Source: Eopsaltria australis (lineage: Eukaryota > Chordata > Aves > Passeriformes > Petroicidae). Taken from it: a stretch of 64,000 nucleotides of DNA. Both the position numbers and the translations under genes were made by a program. Under the pieces are notes generated by a model. It searched no databases. It was not told where the DNA came from and was given only the letters and a program-made list of their open reading frames with translations. Shown here piece after piece: positions 33,796-44,980 of this stretch. Position 1 is the first letter of the stretch. Each line of letters opens with the position of its first letter. The stretch covers positions 62,001-126,000 of the forward strand of contig JAVTVJ010001709.1 in assembly GCA_034509425.1 (NCBI GenBank). Direction: 5' to 3'.

Positions 33796-34487
33796 TGTCC
33801 TAGTTTAGGGCAAATGTTAGGAGGAGACCTCCAAGGGGGTCTCCTCTAGACAAGCCAATTTCAGCCACTCCTCCCCCAAACTGGTTCGGGAAAAGATTTC
33901 CTGAGAGAAAAAGTGGAAAAAACTATTTATTTAATAAGCAGAATATTCACAAGTTTGGGAACAAAAATTGAATGATATAAAAGAATGAAACCTCTCCTTT
34001 CTCTGAAGAGATGGTGGATCCAGAGAGTCCTCCTGTGGGTGCGGCTGTATCAGCCTCAGTCCCTCCAGAGGCTGGGGCCGATGGCCAGGCCCGGCTGCAG
34101 AGTCGGGGGGCCCCCGGGGGATTGTCCTGATGTCTTGGACCACAGAGATGCTGACCAGTCCCAGAAGAAATAAACCAGTAAAAGAAATAAAGTCTCTCTC
34201 TCCCTGCAAAAGCCGAGAGATTTCAGAGAGCACCCAGCTGCGAACTCCAAGAGCACACAGAGAGCTTATCTCTATTTTTCTGTCTCCGCTTCGAGCGCAG
34301 TCTCTGAAGGAATTTCCGGGGGAGTAAGGTGTAACTCCTGTAGACAAACTGTGTGCGTTTTCTCTCCCCCCTTCACCCTCTTCACTCTCTCTCTCTCTGG
34401 GCCTAACTTAAAGCTACAGAACTTAATACCTGGCATAAGCAGGACAGACGATTGGGGATACAAGCATCATACAGTCAACCCAGGACA
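33796..34487 (-). repeat. ERV-L 5' LTR
   Basis: 692 bp, nearly identical to the 3' LTR at 27104-27796. Differences seen: six versus seven G in the run before CCCCC (about 34101), one T/C change in the CT run (about 34202), and one A/G change near 34288. The same U5 hairpin is present. Confidence 0.95.
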
Positions 34488-35970
34488 CCTAGGAATGAAG
34501 TCCTTACAGTATGTGAAAGACTTGCTCCTATTGAGAGAATGGGGGGAGGTAGTAGGTGAAACCACTGCAATATTGTTCAGTTTTCTGAATAGTGGAAGAG
34601 TTGTGTTTGAACACTACAACAAGACAGGGACCAGCTCTGGGCTCTGATATACTGTGTATGATAAAGAGAGCGAACACAAAAAGAAAAAAAAACCTGAGAA
34701 ATGCAAATAGTACATAGAAAGATTGATTTTCTTTTAAAGATTTTTATTCACTAAGAAAACAAATGGTTTTAAACTGTAGAAAAATTGTCAAAAATATCTT
34801 TGATGGTTCAAAGAGTTGTAAAAATAGTGGTTTCTTCTGTAAACTTAACTATTTGAACACATCTTTCTCTGAGAGAATTATAAAAATTGTGGTAAATGAA
34901 TTTGGAGATTTAATCCCTTTGTTTACATTAAGTTTTGTATAGAGCCAAAAAGCTCTGTTTGGAGGGGACCCAATCCTCTCTACTCTTTGCGTGTTTTATT
35001 GTGAAAAGCCAGAGTTGGCAGGGTTCGATCCTGAAGTCAACTCTGCTGCCACCTTACAAGGATAGTACTGTCCCTATACAGGCCTAGGAATTTAAAAATA
35101 CAAAAAATTTTACAAGTACCAATACCCCAGACAAAAAGAACTACAATAGTTTTTAAATTGGTGGGGTACTGCAGAACATCGACTGGGATTTTTCTGTTTT
35201 GACCAGACCTTGAACTGACTTTTTGGCCCACAACAGTCCTAGTGTTGTGATATAAACACCAGAGAGAAAACAAAACTTAAGAAAATTGAAAAACAAATTA
35301 TTTAATGATCCAGTCCTGGCTCTTCCAAAGTCAAAAAAGAAATTTAGATTGTGTGTAGAGGTGGAACAAAGCCACAATGGAATAGTTTTAGTACAGAAAC
35401 ACGAGGGAACACGGTGACCTGTCGCTTATTTTTCTAAACTGTTAGATCCTGTGGCCGGGGGCTGGCCTCATTGCAGAATTGTGCAGCCACAGCCCTAATG
35501 GTAACTGAGGCCTGAAAATTAACAATAACAGTGTTTGATTGTTAAGGTTTCACATCAAATTAGGGCTTTGTTGACTAAGAGAGCCACTAAGTAGATAGCT
35601 AGCACTCAGTTATTACAGTATGAATCTTGTTTGGTGGAATAGGAGAATTTGGGGCTGAGGAGTAGAAAAAGGTCTAACCCAGCCTCCTGTCTGAACGACC
35701 CCGGAGAGGGGGGGCTGGGAAAAAACCCATGGCTACCTTTGAGTGGTAAATCTCCAAGCGCAGACCAGAGAGCGTTTGCGAAACACTCCCTGGCCTGGGG
35801 GAGAAAGTGTGTTTATTGATGAGTGTTCGAGCAGTGATAGAGAAGAGGTTGCCACCCACATGGTCTGCTCAGACAGCCGAGCTGTAGGTGCGTTTGTGAG
35901 AGCCTGTAAATTATATTGAAACAAACTAATAAATGTTTTTACTGATTCTAGATATGCATATGGGTAATAC
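34488..35970 (+). pseudogene. ERV-A RT remnant, first RNase H piece
   Basis: Directly after the ERV-L insertion the frame reads LQYVKDLLLL (34508-34537), the RT active site with YVDD changed to YVKD. After an unreadable stretch (34700-35040) gamma-like connection blocks appear at 35290-35480: KNKLFNDPVLALP, then PVAYFSKLLDPVAGGWP across a stop. RNase H follows, with a TDSRYAYG motif at 35941-35964. Several stops and frameshifts are visible. The order of blocks matches a gammaretroviral RT. Confidence 0.75.
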
Positions 35971-36985
35971 ATGCATTTAGAAAGAGAGCGATGAAGAAAA
36001 ACAAAATATTAAAGCAAAAATTCTAGTTACAACTGTTAGGGATTATAAACAGTGGATTGAAAGATATAGTGAAAAGGTGAAGTTTCTATATGAGAAACTG
36101 ATTACCGAAAAAAAATTAAAATGGACAGAGCAAGACAAATTGTATAAAGGTAGTGGAATTACAGACAAAGATAAAACAAGACTTAGAAGAAGAATTAAAA
36201 GAACAGAGAGAAATGGTTTGTGGATGGATCAACAAAGGTTATAAAAGGGAAAAGAAAGTCAGGGTATACAATAGTAGATGGGAAATAAAAAAAAAAAAAA
36301 AAAAAATAGAGTCGGGACCCCTAAGTGCTAGTTGGTCAGCACAGGCTTGTGAGTTATATACAATTTTACAGACACTTAAAAGCTAAAAGGGAAGAGAAAA
36401 ACAATTTCTACTGATTCCAAATATGCTTTTTAGAAAAGTCCACACCTTTAGAAAAATTTGGGAAAAAAGAGGTTTAATCAGCACTCGCAGATGAGAGTTA
36501 GTTCATGAAAAATTAATAAGAAAAATCCTAGAAGTTATTAGAGGACCGAAAGCAATTTTGGTAGTACATGTTTAAAGACACCAAGTAGAGATACAATTTC
36601 GAACTCGGGAAAATAATTTAACAAATAGAGAAACTAAGAAAACAACATTATTGGTGATAAATATTGCAGAAATCAGAGAGGATGAGACCCAGGAATATCC
36701 CTCATGTCCCTCCAAAAAAGAAATTGAAGGATATGAAAAAATAAGAGGAAAGTGAGAAGAAGGTAAAAGGAAATTACCTGATGGAAAAGGATTATTATCT
36801 AAAGATTATACCAGGAAAATTTTAAAGACTTCATCAACAGAAAACCTAGAAAGAAGTCTCTCTAACACCTCACTGGGAAGGTCCTTTCCTTGTACTTCTA
36901 ACCACAGACACAGCAATACGAATGGCTGAGAAGGGTTAGACACACTTCTCGAGTAAAAAAAATTAAACATCAGGAGGGATCACCT
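35971..36985 (+). pseudogene. ERV-A second RT/RNase H piece and integrase tail
   Basis: A second, different connection/RNase H stretch: DYKQWIERYSEKVKFLYEKL and LKWTEQD (36040-36140), GPLSASWSAQACELYTIL (36314-36370) and TDSKYAF (36410-36430), then KIWEKRGLIS. An integrase C-terminal block GPFLVLLTTDTAIR follows at about 36880-36925, across a frame change. The core integrase (HHCC and DDE) is absent. A poly-A run of 19-20 bases (36288-36306) interrupts the RNase H part. No functional product. Confidence 0.7.
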
Positions 36986-38930
36986 GAATAAAAAGTGACT
37001 TCTCCTCCAGGAAGCTTGAAGATAAAAGTGCACCGACATACTGAACGACTGAAGGGGATAAGTTGCTTGGTACCAGGGTGCAAGTGTTATCCATTTGCTC
37101 ACTTTAAGTATAATTATTGTCAAGAAATTTGGGTTACACATTGTAAGAGGGGATACAAACCAAAAAAACTTTGTACAGGGTAATCGAAGAAAGAATACGC
37201 TTTAACCACCCATACCTTAGTAGTCGCCACTAACACAAGCATATTAGAATTAGACTCTCCAAAGTAGTATCACTTGTTCAAAAAGGGAGCGAGGGATAAA
37301 TTAGATTCAAAGGCACAGGCTCTAGCAATCGAGTGCCAACAGTCAAACAAGGTACCCTGTAGTGCCGATGCAGTCAAACTATCAAGGTGGAACATCTTTA
37401 AAAGGAGGTATGAGGCTCGTTCCAATTATGAGTCCCCTAAAGAATACCCCTGCTGCTGAAAAGATAGACTCCCTCGCCACGGGTGGCAATCCCGTGGGCG
37501 TAGGCAGAGGCAGAGGAGTACGCCTGTAGAGAATCCTACTAATTCTGAGTCTAGTAATGAGCAGGAGGGCCAGTCTGCTCCCTGAGAATCACCTCAGCGT
37601 TGAGAAGGAGAGCCCAGCCCAAAACCGTGAGCAGCGCTTTAAGACCACCCTAACAGAACAGGTGGCTATAGAGACCATAGCATACCAAACCCACTATGAC
37701 TACAAAAGTGGCAATGCAAAGGGAAACTGCATACATAATGACACTCAATATAAAATGTGTCAATTAGAAAAAGAAAAAATCTGCTATGACCCGAAAACGA
37801 TTCCTAGTGATTTGGTGGTTAAAAACGTGATCCATGAAAAAATATAAGAAAGTATTAACTCATGTAATATACAAATAAACAGTTGAGCCTGTGATACCCA
37901 GCTGTGACAAATGTAATCGTTCTGTATAGATTAAAAAGAATATAAAAACAATGTTTTTGGAATATTCCCAAGTCAGTACAACCTACTATGATCGCAACCA
38001 ATTAAAAACATGCACTATGAGTAAAAATCATACTGGGTTGGAGAAAATGCAAAATATGACAAAAGATTTTCTGTCAGTAATGAAGGCTTAATAACTAATT
38101 ATCCCAACGATAATGATGAACGAATTTGCTTACGATATAACAGAATTTTTTGTTTTGCAAGAGATAAGAAAGGAGTAGATCCAGAGACTGGGATGAAACA
38201 AATTGCTCAAGAATTAAAAAAAACAGGAGTCAGAAGCAAAGAAGAGAAGAATAAAGCAAGAAAAATTGAAAACATTAAGTGAACAATATGATCAGTTAGA
38301 ACAACAGTATAACAACTGGGGTTTACCCTCCTCAAATAAAAATCTTTTTGTAAACCTAATGCAAGAAATTTCCACAAAATTAAGATTATCTAATTGTTAG
38401 ATCTGTGGAGGACTTAAATCAGCCGAAAAATAGCCATAGAAAAGTGAGAGTCTAACTCCAGAACAACTTCTACAATAGAATCATACTCAAATCCCTAAAA
38501 CATTAAAACGACCCGAGGGGTGGGTTTTAGATAATTGAAGAATTAGAACAGTGTGTATCAGCAGACAAAAAAAAAAGATATACTAAAGTAGTGAGATATA
38601 CTCTCTGTATGTCCACTCCAAGAGTGCACTCAAATAATAACTCAGAGGTTTGGCAACCAGAAACCCCTGCCGGGTATTGGAGTCGGATCAGGGGAACAAA
38701 CTGCAAATGAAATGACCAAACTGGGTTATATTGGCATAGAAGCCCTAGAACTAACCCTAACCAAACCTTGAAAGACCTAAAAGATTACTGGAAATGAAAA
38801 GTTATTCATTTACATAATAATATAAAAATGTAATTGTTAAGTCTTATAAATGTAGAAAAATGAAATTAAAATTGTGTAATACGCAAACCTAATCAAACTT
38901 ACCATAAAAGCACCAATTAATATTTTAATA
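36986..38930 (+). pseudogene. ERV-A env remnant (surface subunit only)
   Basis: Fragments in several frames align with the ERV-B env remnant. FKYNYCQEIWVTHC (37100-37145) matches the ERV-B CKYCQEI block at about 45020. VPCSADAVKLSRWNIFKRRYEA (37350-37415) matches PCSTDAVKFSQWETYKKRYAT. YDPKT and a Lys-rich stretch follow near 37790 and 38200. A Trp-rich block TPAGYW lies near 38665. I see no transmembrane subunit or CX6CC motif before the polypurine tract, so the 3' half of env is deleted. Many stops. Confidence 0.65.
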
Positions 38931-38931
38931 T

Positions 38932-38945
38932 AAAAGGGGAGGGAT
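38932..38945 (+). promoter_or_regulatory. ERV-A polypurine tract
   Basis: AAAAGGGGAGGGAT abuts the TGTAG start of the 3' LTR at 38946, the expected plus-strand primer position. Confidence 0.9.
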
Positions 38946-39561
38946 TGTAGTATATGTTGCAAAATAATTCGTGCTAAAATTTAAGATTACAGCATTTTAC
39001 TGAAGTTGAGAGAAAGCACAAATACCAGAAGCAGGTGACTGTCAAAATTGTGCATTCAAAGGAATTTCTGTCTGAATAAGCCCTGGCAAGATGCATTCAA
39101 TGTGCATTCCACAGATAAGCATTTTGTGGGATTTCCTCATCTGGCAAAGCTCTAGGATATGTGTATATACTAATATATGACTCTAGGATGTGTATACCAA
39201 GTGTGCATATGCAATAAATAATATACGTTGCCAGAAAACTCATTCCAACAGCAAAAATCGACTACTGATTTCAGGAACTGTCGTCAGATGTGGTGGAAAG
39301 ACAGGAAAAAAACTACATTGTTGTATTGAAAAGATAAAATTAACAAAGAAGAAAAAAAGGTATAAAAAGACACCTCATGGAAACCACAGTGGGGAACTGG
39401 TGAGATTCGAACCGACAGTGTTTCGGACTCAGTTCACCCCAACGCCGATCGCCTGGCTTGGCGTTGTTTTTTTGCTTCGTGGGTTTTGTTTTTTCAAATT
39501 TTATACTTTGATTTTTAATAAATTCTCTTTAAGCATCAAATTGACTGATTCATTTATAACA
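38946..39561 (+). repeat. ERV-A 3' LTR
   Basis: 616 bp, TGTAGTAT to TATAACA. It is the same as the 5' LTR apart from point changes, a shorter T run and the absence of the 54-bp U3 duplication. Confidence 0.93.
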
Positions 39562-39565
39562 GTTC

Positions 39566-40526
39566 CATAACATTCCCTGGCACCAAGGTCAGGCTGACAG
39601 TCCTGTAGTTCCCTGGATCCTCCTTCCAGCCCTTCTTCTAGATAGGCATCATGTTTGTTAACCTTCAGTCGACTGTGATCTCCCTGGTTTGCCAGGACTG
39701 TTGATAAATGTTTGGAAGTGGCTTGGTGAGCACTTTGGCCAGCTCCCTCAGTACCCTTGTGTGAGTGCCATCCTGTCCCATAGGCTAGTGCATGTCTAAG
39801 TAGTGTAGCCGTTCTCTAACTCTTTCCCCTTGGATTATGGGGGCCCTATTCTGCTCCCCATCCCCATCTTCCAGGTCAATGGGCTGGGTAGCCTGAGAAC
39901 AACTGGTCTTATTCAAGACTGAGGAAAAAGCAGCATTAAGTACCTCAACCTTTTCCTCATCTTTTGTCACCCTTCACATCCAATAAAGAATGGAGATTCT
40001 CCTTAGCCCTCCTTTTGTTGCTAATGTATTTATAGAAACAGATTTTATTGTCTTTTATAGCAGTATTCAGATTAAGCTCTAGTTGGGCTTAGGCCCTTCT
40101 AATTTTCTCCCTGCACAACCTCCCAACATCCTTGTAGTGTTCTTGAATTGACTGCCCCTTTTCCCAGAGGTGATAAACTGTCTTTTTCTCCCTGAGTTCC
40201 AGACAAAGCTCTCTGTTTAGCTTGGCGGGTCATATTCCATACAAGCTCATCTTCCAGCACATGGGGACAGCCTGATTCTGCTCCTTTAAGATTTTTTTCT
40301 TATAGCACATCCAGCCTTCCCAGACTCCTTTGCCCTTCAGGACTGCCTCCCAAAGGACTTTCTCAAAGTCTCCTAAACTGGCCATAGAATTCTGGGATAG
40401 CAATACTACTGACCCAACTCCTTACATCTCTGAAAATTGAAAACTATCATTTCGTAAGACTGCCTCCAACAAACACATCACCCACAAGTCTTTCTTTGTT
40501 CACAAACAACAGATCAAGAACCTTCC
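39566..40526 (-). pseudogene. CR1 ORF2 remnant, RT fingers and upstream linker
   Basis: Continuation of the same CR1 on the other side of ERV-A. The frame 39785-39970 reads TKDEEKVEVLNAAFSSVLNKTSCSQ, homologous to the same block in the CR1 at 16760-16860. Further right, the sequence still reads as the WEAVLKGK-type and LLFVNKERLVGD blocks on the minus strand (40290-40520), with stops. Confidence 0.8.
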
Positions 40527-41601
40527 GTAAGGACTTAAAGAGCACAGTTGCCTGCCTCAAACACTGTCAAGGCCACAGAAGGAACTTGCCATAAGCTACC
40601 CGTCCTGGGTTGGCCTAGGGGGCGTCAATCTTGGAAGTGACCCATGCTGTAGGAAGTAATACAACTTCCTTCCTGGGAGAGGGAGCCAATAACCAGCTGG
40701 TTTTGAGTATTGATATATAGGCCAACCAATTAAAAGTTGATCCGCCTTCAGGGAAAAAATCCCTACATAAGCAGAGGACCTCTGAGTCCCTTCTTCTTTG
40801 GCCTTCCTGCTTGTCAGAGGGAAGCAGGTGCCCTGCTTCTCTCTCTGGTAAGACTGAGCCTTTGCCCCCCCCCCACCCCCTTTCTTCCGAGGGAGGGCGG
40901 GGGAAGGAGGGTTTGGAGTTGCTGTTGAGCCTTTCGGGGTTCAGACAGAGTGGGGTGGTAAATTTCAATTACGGACAGGCAGGGCGGAGCCCTTGCTCTC
41001 CTCCCCTGCAGCCCAGACGCTGGAATGCTGTTGCATGGTCAGAGACCACGTGACCATCGAAAGGCCCGAGAAAGAGCGAGAGAGAGATTAACCCTCTCCA
41101 TGCCTGGACTAAACTTCCAGGCACCCATCGTTCCCTGCACAGAGAGAGGAAAGAGTGAGGACACCTACAGAAATACAGCATAGAGACTCAAGTCAGTGAA
41201 GGAAGCAGAGCTGATACCTAGAGGGAGGAGCATGAGAAGTGCGTCAATAATGAAGCTGAAAATTCTTTTGTGAAACCATGGTTGGGACTAAGCTAAAATA
41301 TTCCCTGTAATATATGAGAAAAATGGCCCAAAGGGGGGGATGTGATGTTCTAACAGCAGCCAGTGAGCCAAGGCACCTGTGTAGAGATAAGTAGATACTG
41401 AAGTAATTGCAGCCTGATGAGAAGTTTGAGCAGAGACAGAGAAGAGGCTGTGACCTGTCCCTTTGCCCCGGAGAATGCTGGCGAACTGTTGCCAGGAGAA
41501 CTTGTGTTGCTAGACACAGAAGAGGGGGATTTTCTTTGCTGCTGCAATAGAACTGCTCATCCTTAAAAGGGTACCCCACGGACTGTTATAACCCATCGTA
41601 G

Positions 41602-42281
41602 TGTTATAAATAAAAGTGTGAAATTCGTGCTCAAATATGTAATATCGAAATATATAGTAAAAAAGGTTTAGTTGTAACCAGTTTTAGAACAAGCAGAGCC
41701 TGCCCAAGAAAAGAGTCGTAACCTCGCCCAGGGAACTGATTTACATCCCGAAGACAGCATTACAGAGAACAGCAGCACATCAGGAAAACATTCAGTCGAC
41801 TCTTGATATCTACATTTCCAAGGAGAACTTCCCGGCAGAGCTGATGGCAGAACTGATCGACCAACTCCGAAAATCCCATCCCAGCTCAAGTGTTAACGAC
41901 CAGATCGGACCGAGATAAAGAACATCATGAACCATCAGATAACACCCCTGGAGGATGATGAAAAATCAATCAAACACAGGATGCATTTTTGTCCACCTCA
42001 GTTTCATGAATAGCATGCTTCATGAATATGCTGAGTGACAGAAATAATGCCCAAAATCCTGACTTCTCAGTCAAAACTGTATATAAACCAACTGTTAGAA
42101 GCAGTCGGCGTGAGCAGAGGGAGGTCTGATGCGATAGAGGTCAGACCTGCGCTCACCCAGTGCCAACCCCGGGCTTGGCACTGTCTCCCTTTTCGATCGT
42201 GGCATTGCGTGTTCGAACTCTCGGACACAAAATAAATTTTATATTTGTTTTACTATAAATTAAGTGTATTTATTTATAACA
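41602..42281 (+). repeat. ERV-B 5' LTR
   Basis: 680 bp, TGTTATAAATAAAAG to TATAACA. TATATAAA at 42080-42087 and AATAAA at 42231-42236. Between them two perfect 8-bp hairpins lie in a row: AGGTCTGA/TCAGACCT (42122-42129 with 42141-42148) and AGTGCCAA/TTGGCACT (42159-42166 with 42175-42182). Confidence 0.95.
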
Positions 42282-42284
42282 ATT

Positions 42285-42302
42285 TGGTGACCCCAACGTG
42301 AT
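42285..42302 (+). promoter_or_regulatory. ERV-B primer binding site, tRNA-Trp type
   Basis: TGGTGACCCCAACGTGAT matches the ERV-A site at 17 of 18 positions (G to A at position 11). Confidence 0.88.
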
Positions 42303-43032
42303 GCGACCCTGGGACTGCTGGCTCCCCCGTCCCCGCTCAGGAGGCACCCCCGCTGAATTTAGCGGCCTGACGGAGCAGGGAGTCCTGCTGACCAATCGTA
42401 TCAACGAACACAATTCTCGAGATTTTTGCCACGTATCAAAAAGGAGGATAAAAAGAGCTCTCAGGGAACTCAGGGGAGATCGGGGAGATCTCCGGAACCG
42501 CGGCTAATTTATTCGCTCATAAAAATCTACGTGCACGAAGAGCCCACGCAAGAAAAAGAACCGTAAGTATTGTGTGGTTAAGTGAGGTGTGATCGAGCGT
42601 GTGTGTGTGTGTGAGACGTGAAATCTTCACGAAGCGAGTGCGGACCCCAAGATCGCAGTTCGTCTCTCCCGCGAGGGAAGAGGTCGGTCGCGGGGGAAGT
42701 GAAAGATACGAAAAAAGGGGGGGGGGCTGCGCAGAAACCCCGGTTACACACACGTCAAGCCCGAATTTTCCGAGGAATTCGGGGGATCGATCACGGAAAG
42801 CCAGAGGGGAGGGTACGTTCTTTTAGAGTTCAGGAACTGGTAAACCTTCTGGTCTCGGACTAGGTAAGTCCAGGATAAGATATCAGGAAAGAGAGCTGTT
42901 ACCAGCGGAAAACCCCCGGAACGGTTCTCCGCGGGGCCAATAAACTGGTAAAATATCATAGTAGAATTGTAAACGGCACCGATCACAGCTGAAAAAGAAA
43001 AAAAGGTAAGACAAGCTAGCTAAGATTAAAAC
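42303..43032 (+). other. ERV-B untranslated leader
   Basis: About 730 bases between primer site and the first Gag ATG, homologous to the ERV-A leader. It contains a (GT)n run at about 42599-42612 and a run of about 11 G at 42716-42726. No gene. Confidence 0.6.
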
Positions 43033-44666
43033 ATGGGGCAGAGAAAGAGCAAGCCTCAGAGAAAATCCCGGGAAAAACCCCTGAGAGGGAGTAAGCAGAG
43101 CATACCCGAAATTCCCCTAGACAGCCCCTTGGGGTAGTTGTTAGAACACTGGGGGGATTATTCGAGCCTTAACACAAAATCCAAAGCAAAAATGGTGTAT
43201 TACTGCATTGAAGTTTGGGGAAGCAAGAAAATTAGAGAACACTTAATGTGGCCCATTTTAGCACCTTTGAAAAATGGACCTGCCGAGCCCTAAAGAGCTA
43301 TGTGGGCTCGGGCAGCGAAGAGGAGAAGGAATATGCTAAAGTCTGGGAGGACGCTAGAGTGGGACTTCTCCCGGTTAGAACCCATAAGTCCCCCGCAACC
43401 AAAAACGAGACTGGGGACCCCCTGGACCATCTCCCTCCCCCCTATACAATTCCTCGGCACCAGCCTGTAATACCTGATGGACCCCCTATGGACGGTGCAG
43501 TGGCTGCAGCAGCAGCAGTCGCAGCAGCAGAGCCAGCTCCGGGGCCACGGGCATACCCTCAGCTCCCGACAAATCCCCCTCTGACACACATTAAAGACGA
43601 AAACCAGACGGCTCCCACTGAAGTGACTGACTCCCCTTTGGCTAACAGGACACGACTACAGACTAAAAAACTAAATGACAAACTCAGTAAAGACGATGAA
43701 GAAAATTTTAAACTCTTCCCACTGAGACAAGTACCAACAGCCCCGGGGGTTATTGGATATATAAATATACCCATTAACACCAGAGATGAGAGAGCATTTA
43801 AAAAGGAAATGAGAAAGTTAATGGATGACCCCTTGGGCGTTGCAGATAGGCTAGATAAATTTCTGGGAACCAGCATATATTCATTTGAGGATATAAACGC
43901 GATTTTGAAGTCCTTGTTTAGTCATGAGGAACGGGAAATGATTAAACAAGCTGAGGTACGGGATTGGGAACAGAGAAACCCCCAAGGGACCCCGGGAAGC
44001 CTGAAGTGGCCTAATCAGGATCCGGGTTGGGACCCACAAACGGAGGAGGGGAGGCAAAATATAATTGATCTCAGGAATATTGTTATACAAGGGGTTAGGG
44101 ATGCAGTACCCAGGGGACAGAATATGAGCAAGGCTTTTGGGGAATGCCAAGGAAAAGATGAGACACCCACCGAGTGGTTAGGAAGATTAAAGCGAAATTT
44201 ACAAATGTATTCAGGGACAGACCCGACCTCACCAGTAGGGGAAATCTTACTTAAAATCCAGTTCGTGGCAAAATCTTGGGAGGACATTCGGAAGAAATTA
44301 GAAAAGATAGATAATTGTCAAGAGAAAGGGCTGCAGGAACTCCTCAGAGAAGCCCAGCGCATATACATGCGAAGGGACGAGAAGAAGCAAAAAGCTCAGG
44401 CGAGAGTATTAGTAACAGCAGTTGAAGAAGCCCAGAAGCAGGAGCGATTCCAAACCCCAGTAAGTTTGACACAAAACGCGGAACAGTAGAAGAAACCTCC
44501 CACCCATCAGAGGCAATACCCCGATAACCAGAAGAATACCCCAGAGTGTTTTTACTGCAAAATGAAGGGACATCTTAAAAAGGATTGCAAAAAGAGGCTA
44601 AGGGATGAAAAGATTTCTCAAGCAGGCTAGAGGTGTCAGGGGCTCCTTACTTTAGGGTCCATAACA
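43033..44666 (+). pseudogene. gag: ERV-B gag: matrix start broken, capsid open, zinc knuckle
   Basis: Gag starts at 43033 (MGQRKSK, myristoylation-type) but stops at a TAG at 43135-43137. Matrix resumes and then changes frame near 43255. The long frame 43248-44489 (413 codons) holds the matrix end (FEKWTCRALKSY), a PPPY late-domain motif (residues 63-66), an Ala-rich stretch (84-96) and a gamma-type capsid with the TPTEWLGRLKRNLQMY block (about 307-322) and a charged C-terminal helix. A TAG at 44487-44489 ends it. In the same frame a single zinc knuckle follows, CFYCKMKGHLKKDC (44547-44588), then another TAG at 44628. Gag would make the virion shell; this copy could give at most partial products. 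Confidence 0.88.
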
Positions 44667-44980
44667 ACAACAGAGCCCTTGATAAAACTAAAATTAAGAC
44701 CCTTAAAGCGAGAGCTAATGTTTTTAGTAGATTCTAGAGCTGAACGAAGTACGGTTCAGAAATTACCCTCAAAGTGTGTTAAAAGTAAAGAAATTGTAGT
44801 AGTGATAAGGGCTAAAGGGGAACCATTTAAAGTACCTGTTATTAAAGATGTTGAAATAGAATCAGAAACTAAGATATGCCTAGCTAACATGCTATTAGTA
44901 GAAGAGGCAGATTATAATTTATTAGGAAGAGATTTAATGGTAGTCCTAGAAATCAGTTTGATTGTGCAGGAGGCATGACT
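44667..44980 (+). pseudogene. pro: ERV-B protease remnant with a changed active site
   Basis: The frame 44679-44978 (99 codons) reads as a retroviral aspartic protease: LMFLVDSRAERSTVQ near the N-terminus and NLLGRDLMVVL near the C-terminus. The family active site is D-T/S-G; here it reads D-S-R, so the essential glycine is lost and the enzyme should be dead. It is followed directly by env-like sequence, so RT, RNase H and integrase are missing. Confidence 0.8.

Larger units (their letters stand above)
27104..34487 (-). mobile_element. Young, nearly intact ERV-L provirus nested in ERV-A, TSD CCTAG
   Basis: A 7384-bp provirus on the minus strand with near-identical LTRs (33796-34487 is 5', 27104-27796 is 3'), a Lys-tRNA-like primer site, gag, an open pol, a purine tract and no env. 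A perfect 5-bp duplication CCTAG (27099-27103 and 34488-34492) is the ERV-L signature. By eye the LTRs differ by two substitutions and one indel, so the insertion is recent. It sits inside the RT gene of ERV-A: RT resumes at 34488 with the LQYV active-site block. Expression by LTR transcription and Gag-Pol by stop-codon readthrough are inferred. Confidence 0.95.
23640..39561 (+). mobile_element. ERV-A: degraded ERV1 provirus, TSD GTTC
   Basis: A provirus with two homologous LTRs (23640-24314 and 38946-39561), a tRNA-Trp-type primer binding site, gag, protease, pol and env remnants, and a polypurine tract. It is flanked by a perfect 4-bp duplication GTTC (23636-23639 and 39562-39565). The 4-bp duplication, the MGQ-type Gag start and the gamma-like RT and RNase H blocks place it in ERV1. 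Its internal region is inflated by an ERV-L inserted on the opposite strand at 27104-34487. Every gene is broken. It is older than its ERV-L guest. Confidence 0.92.
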
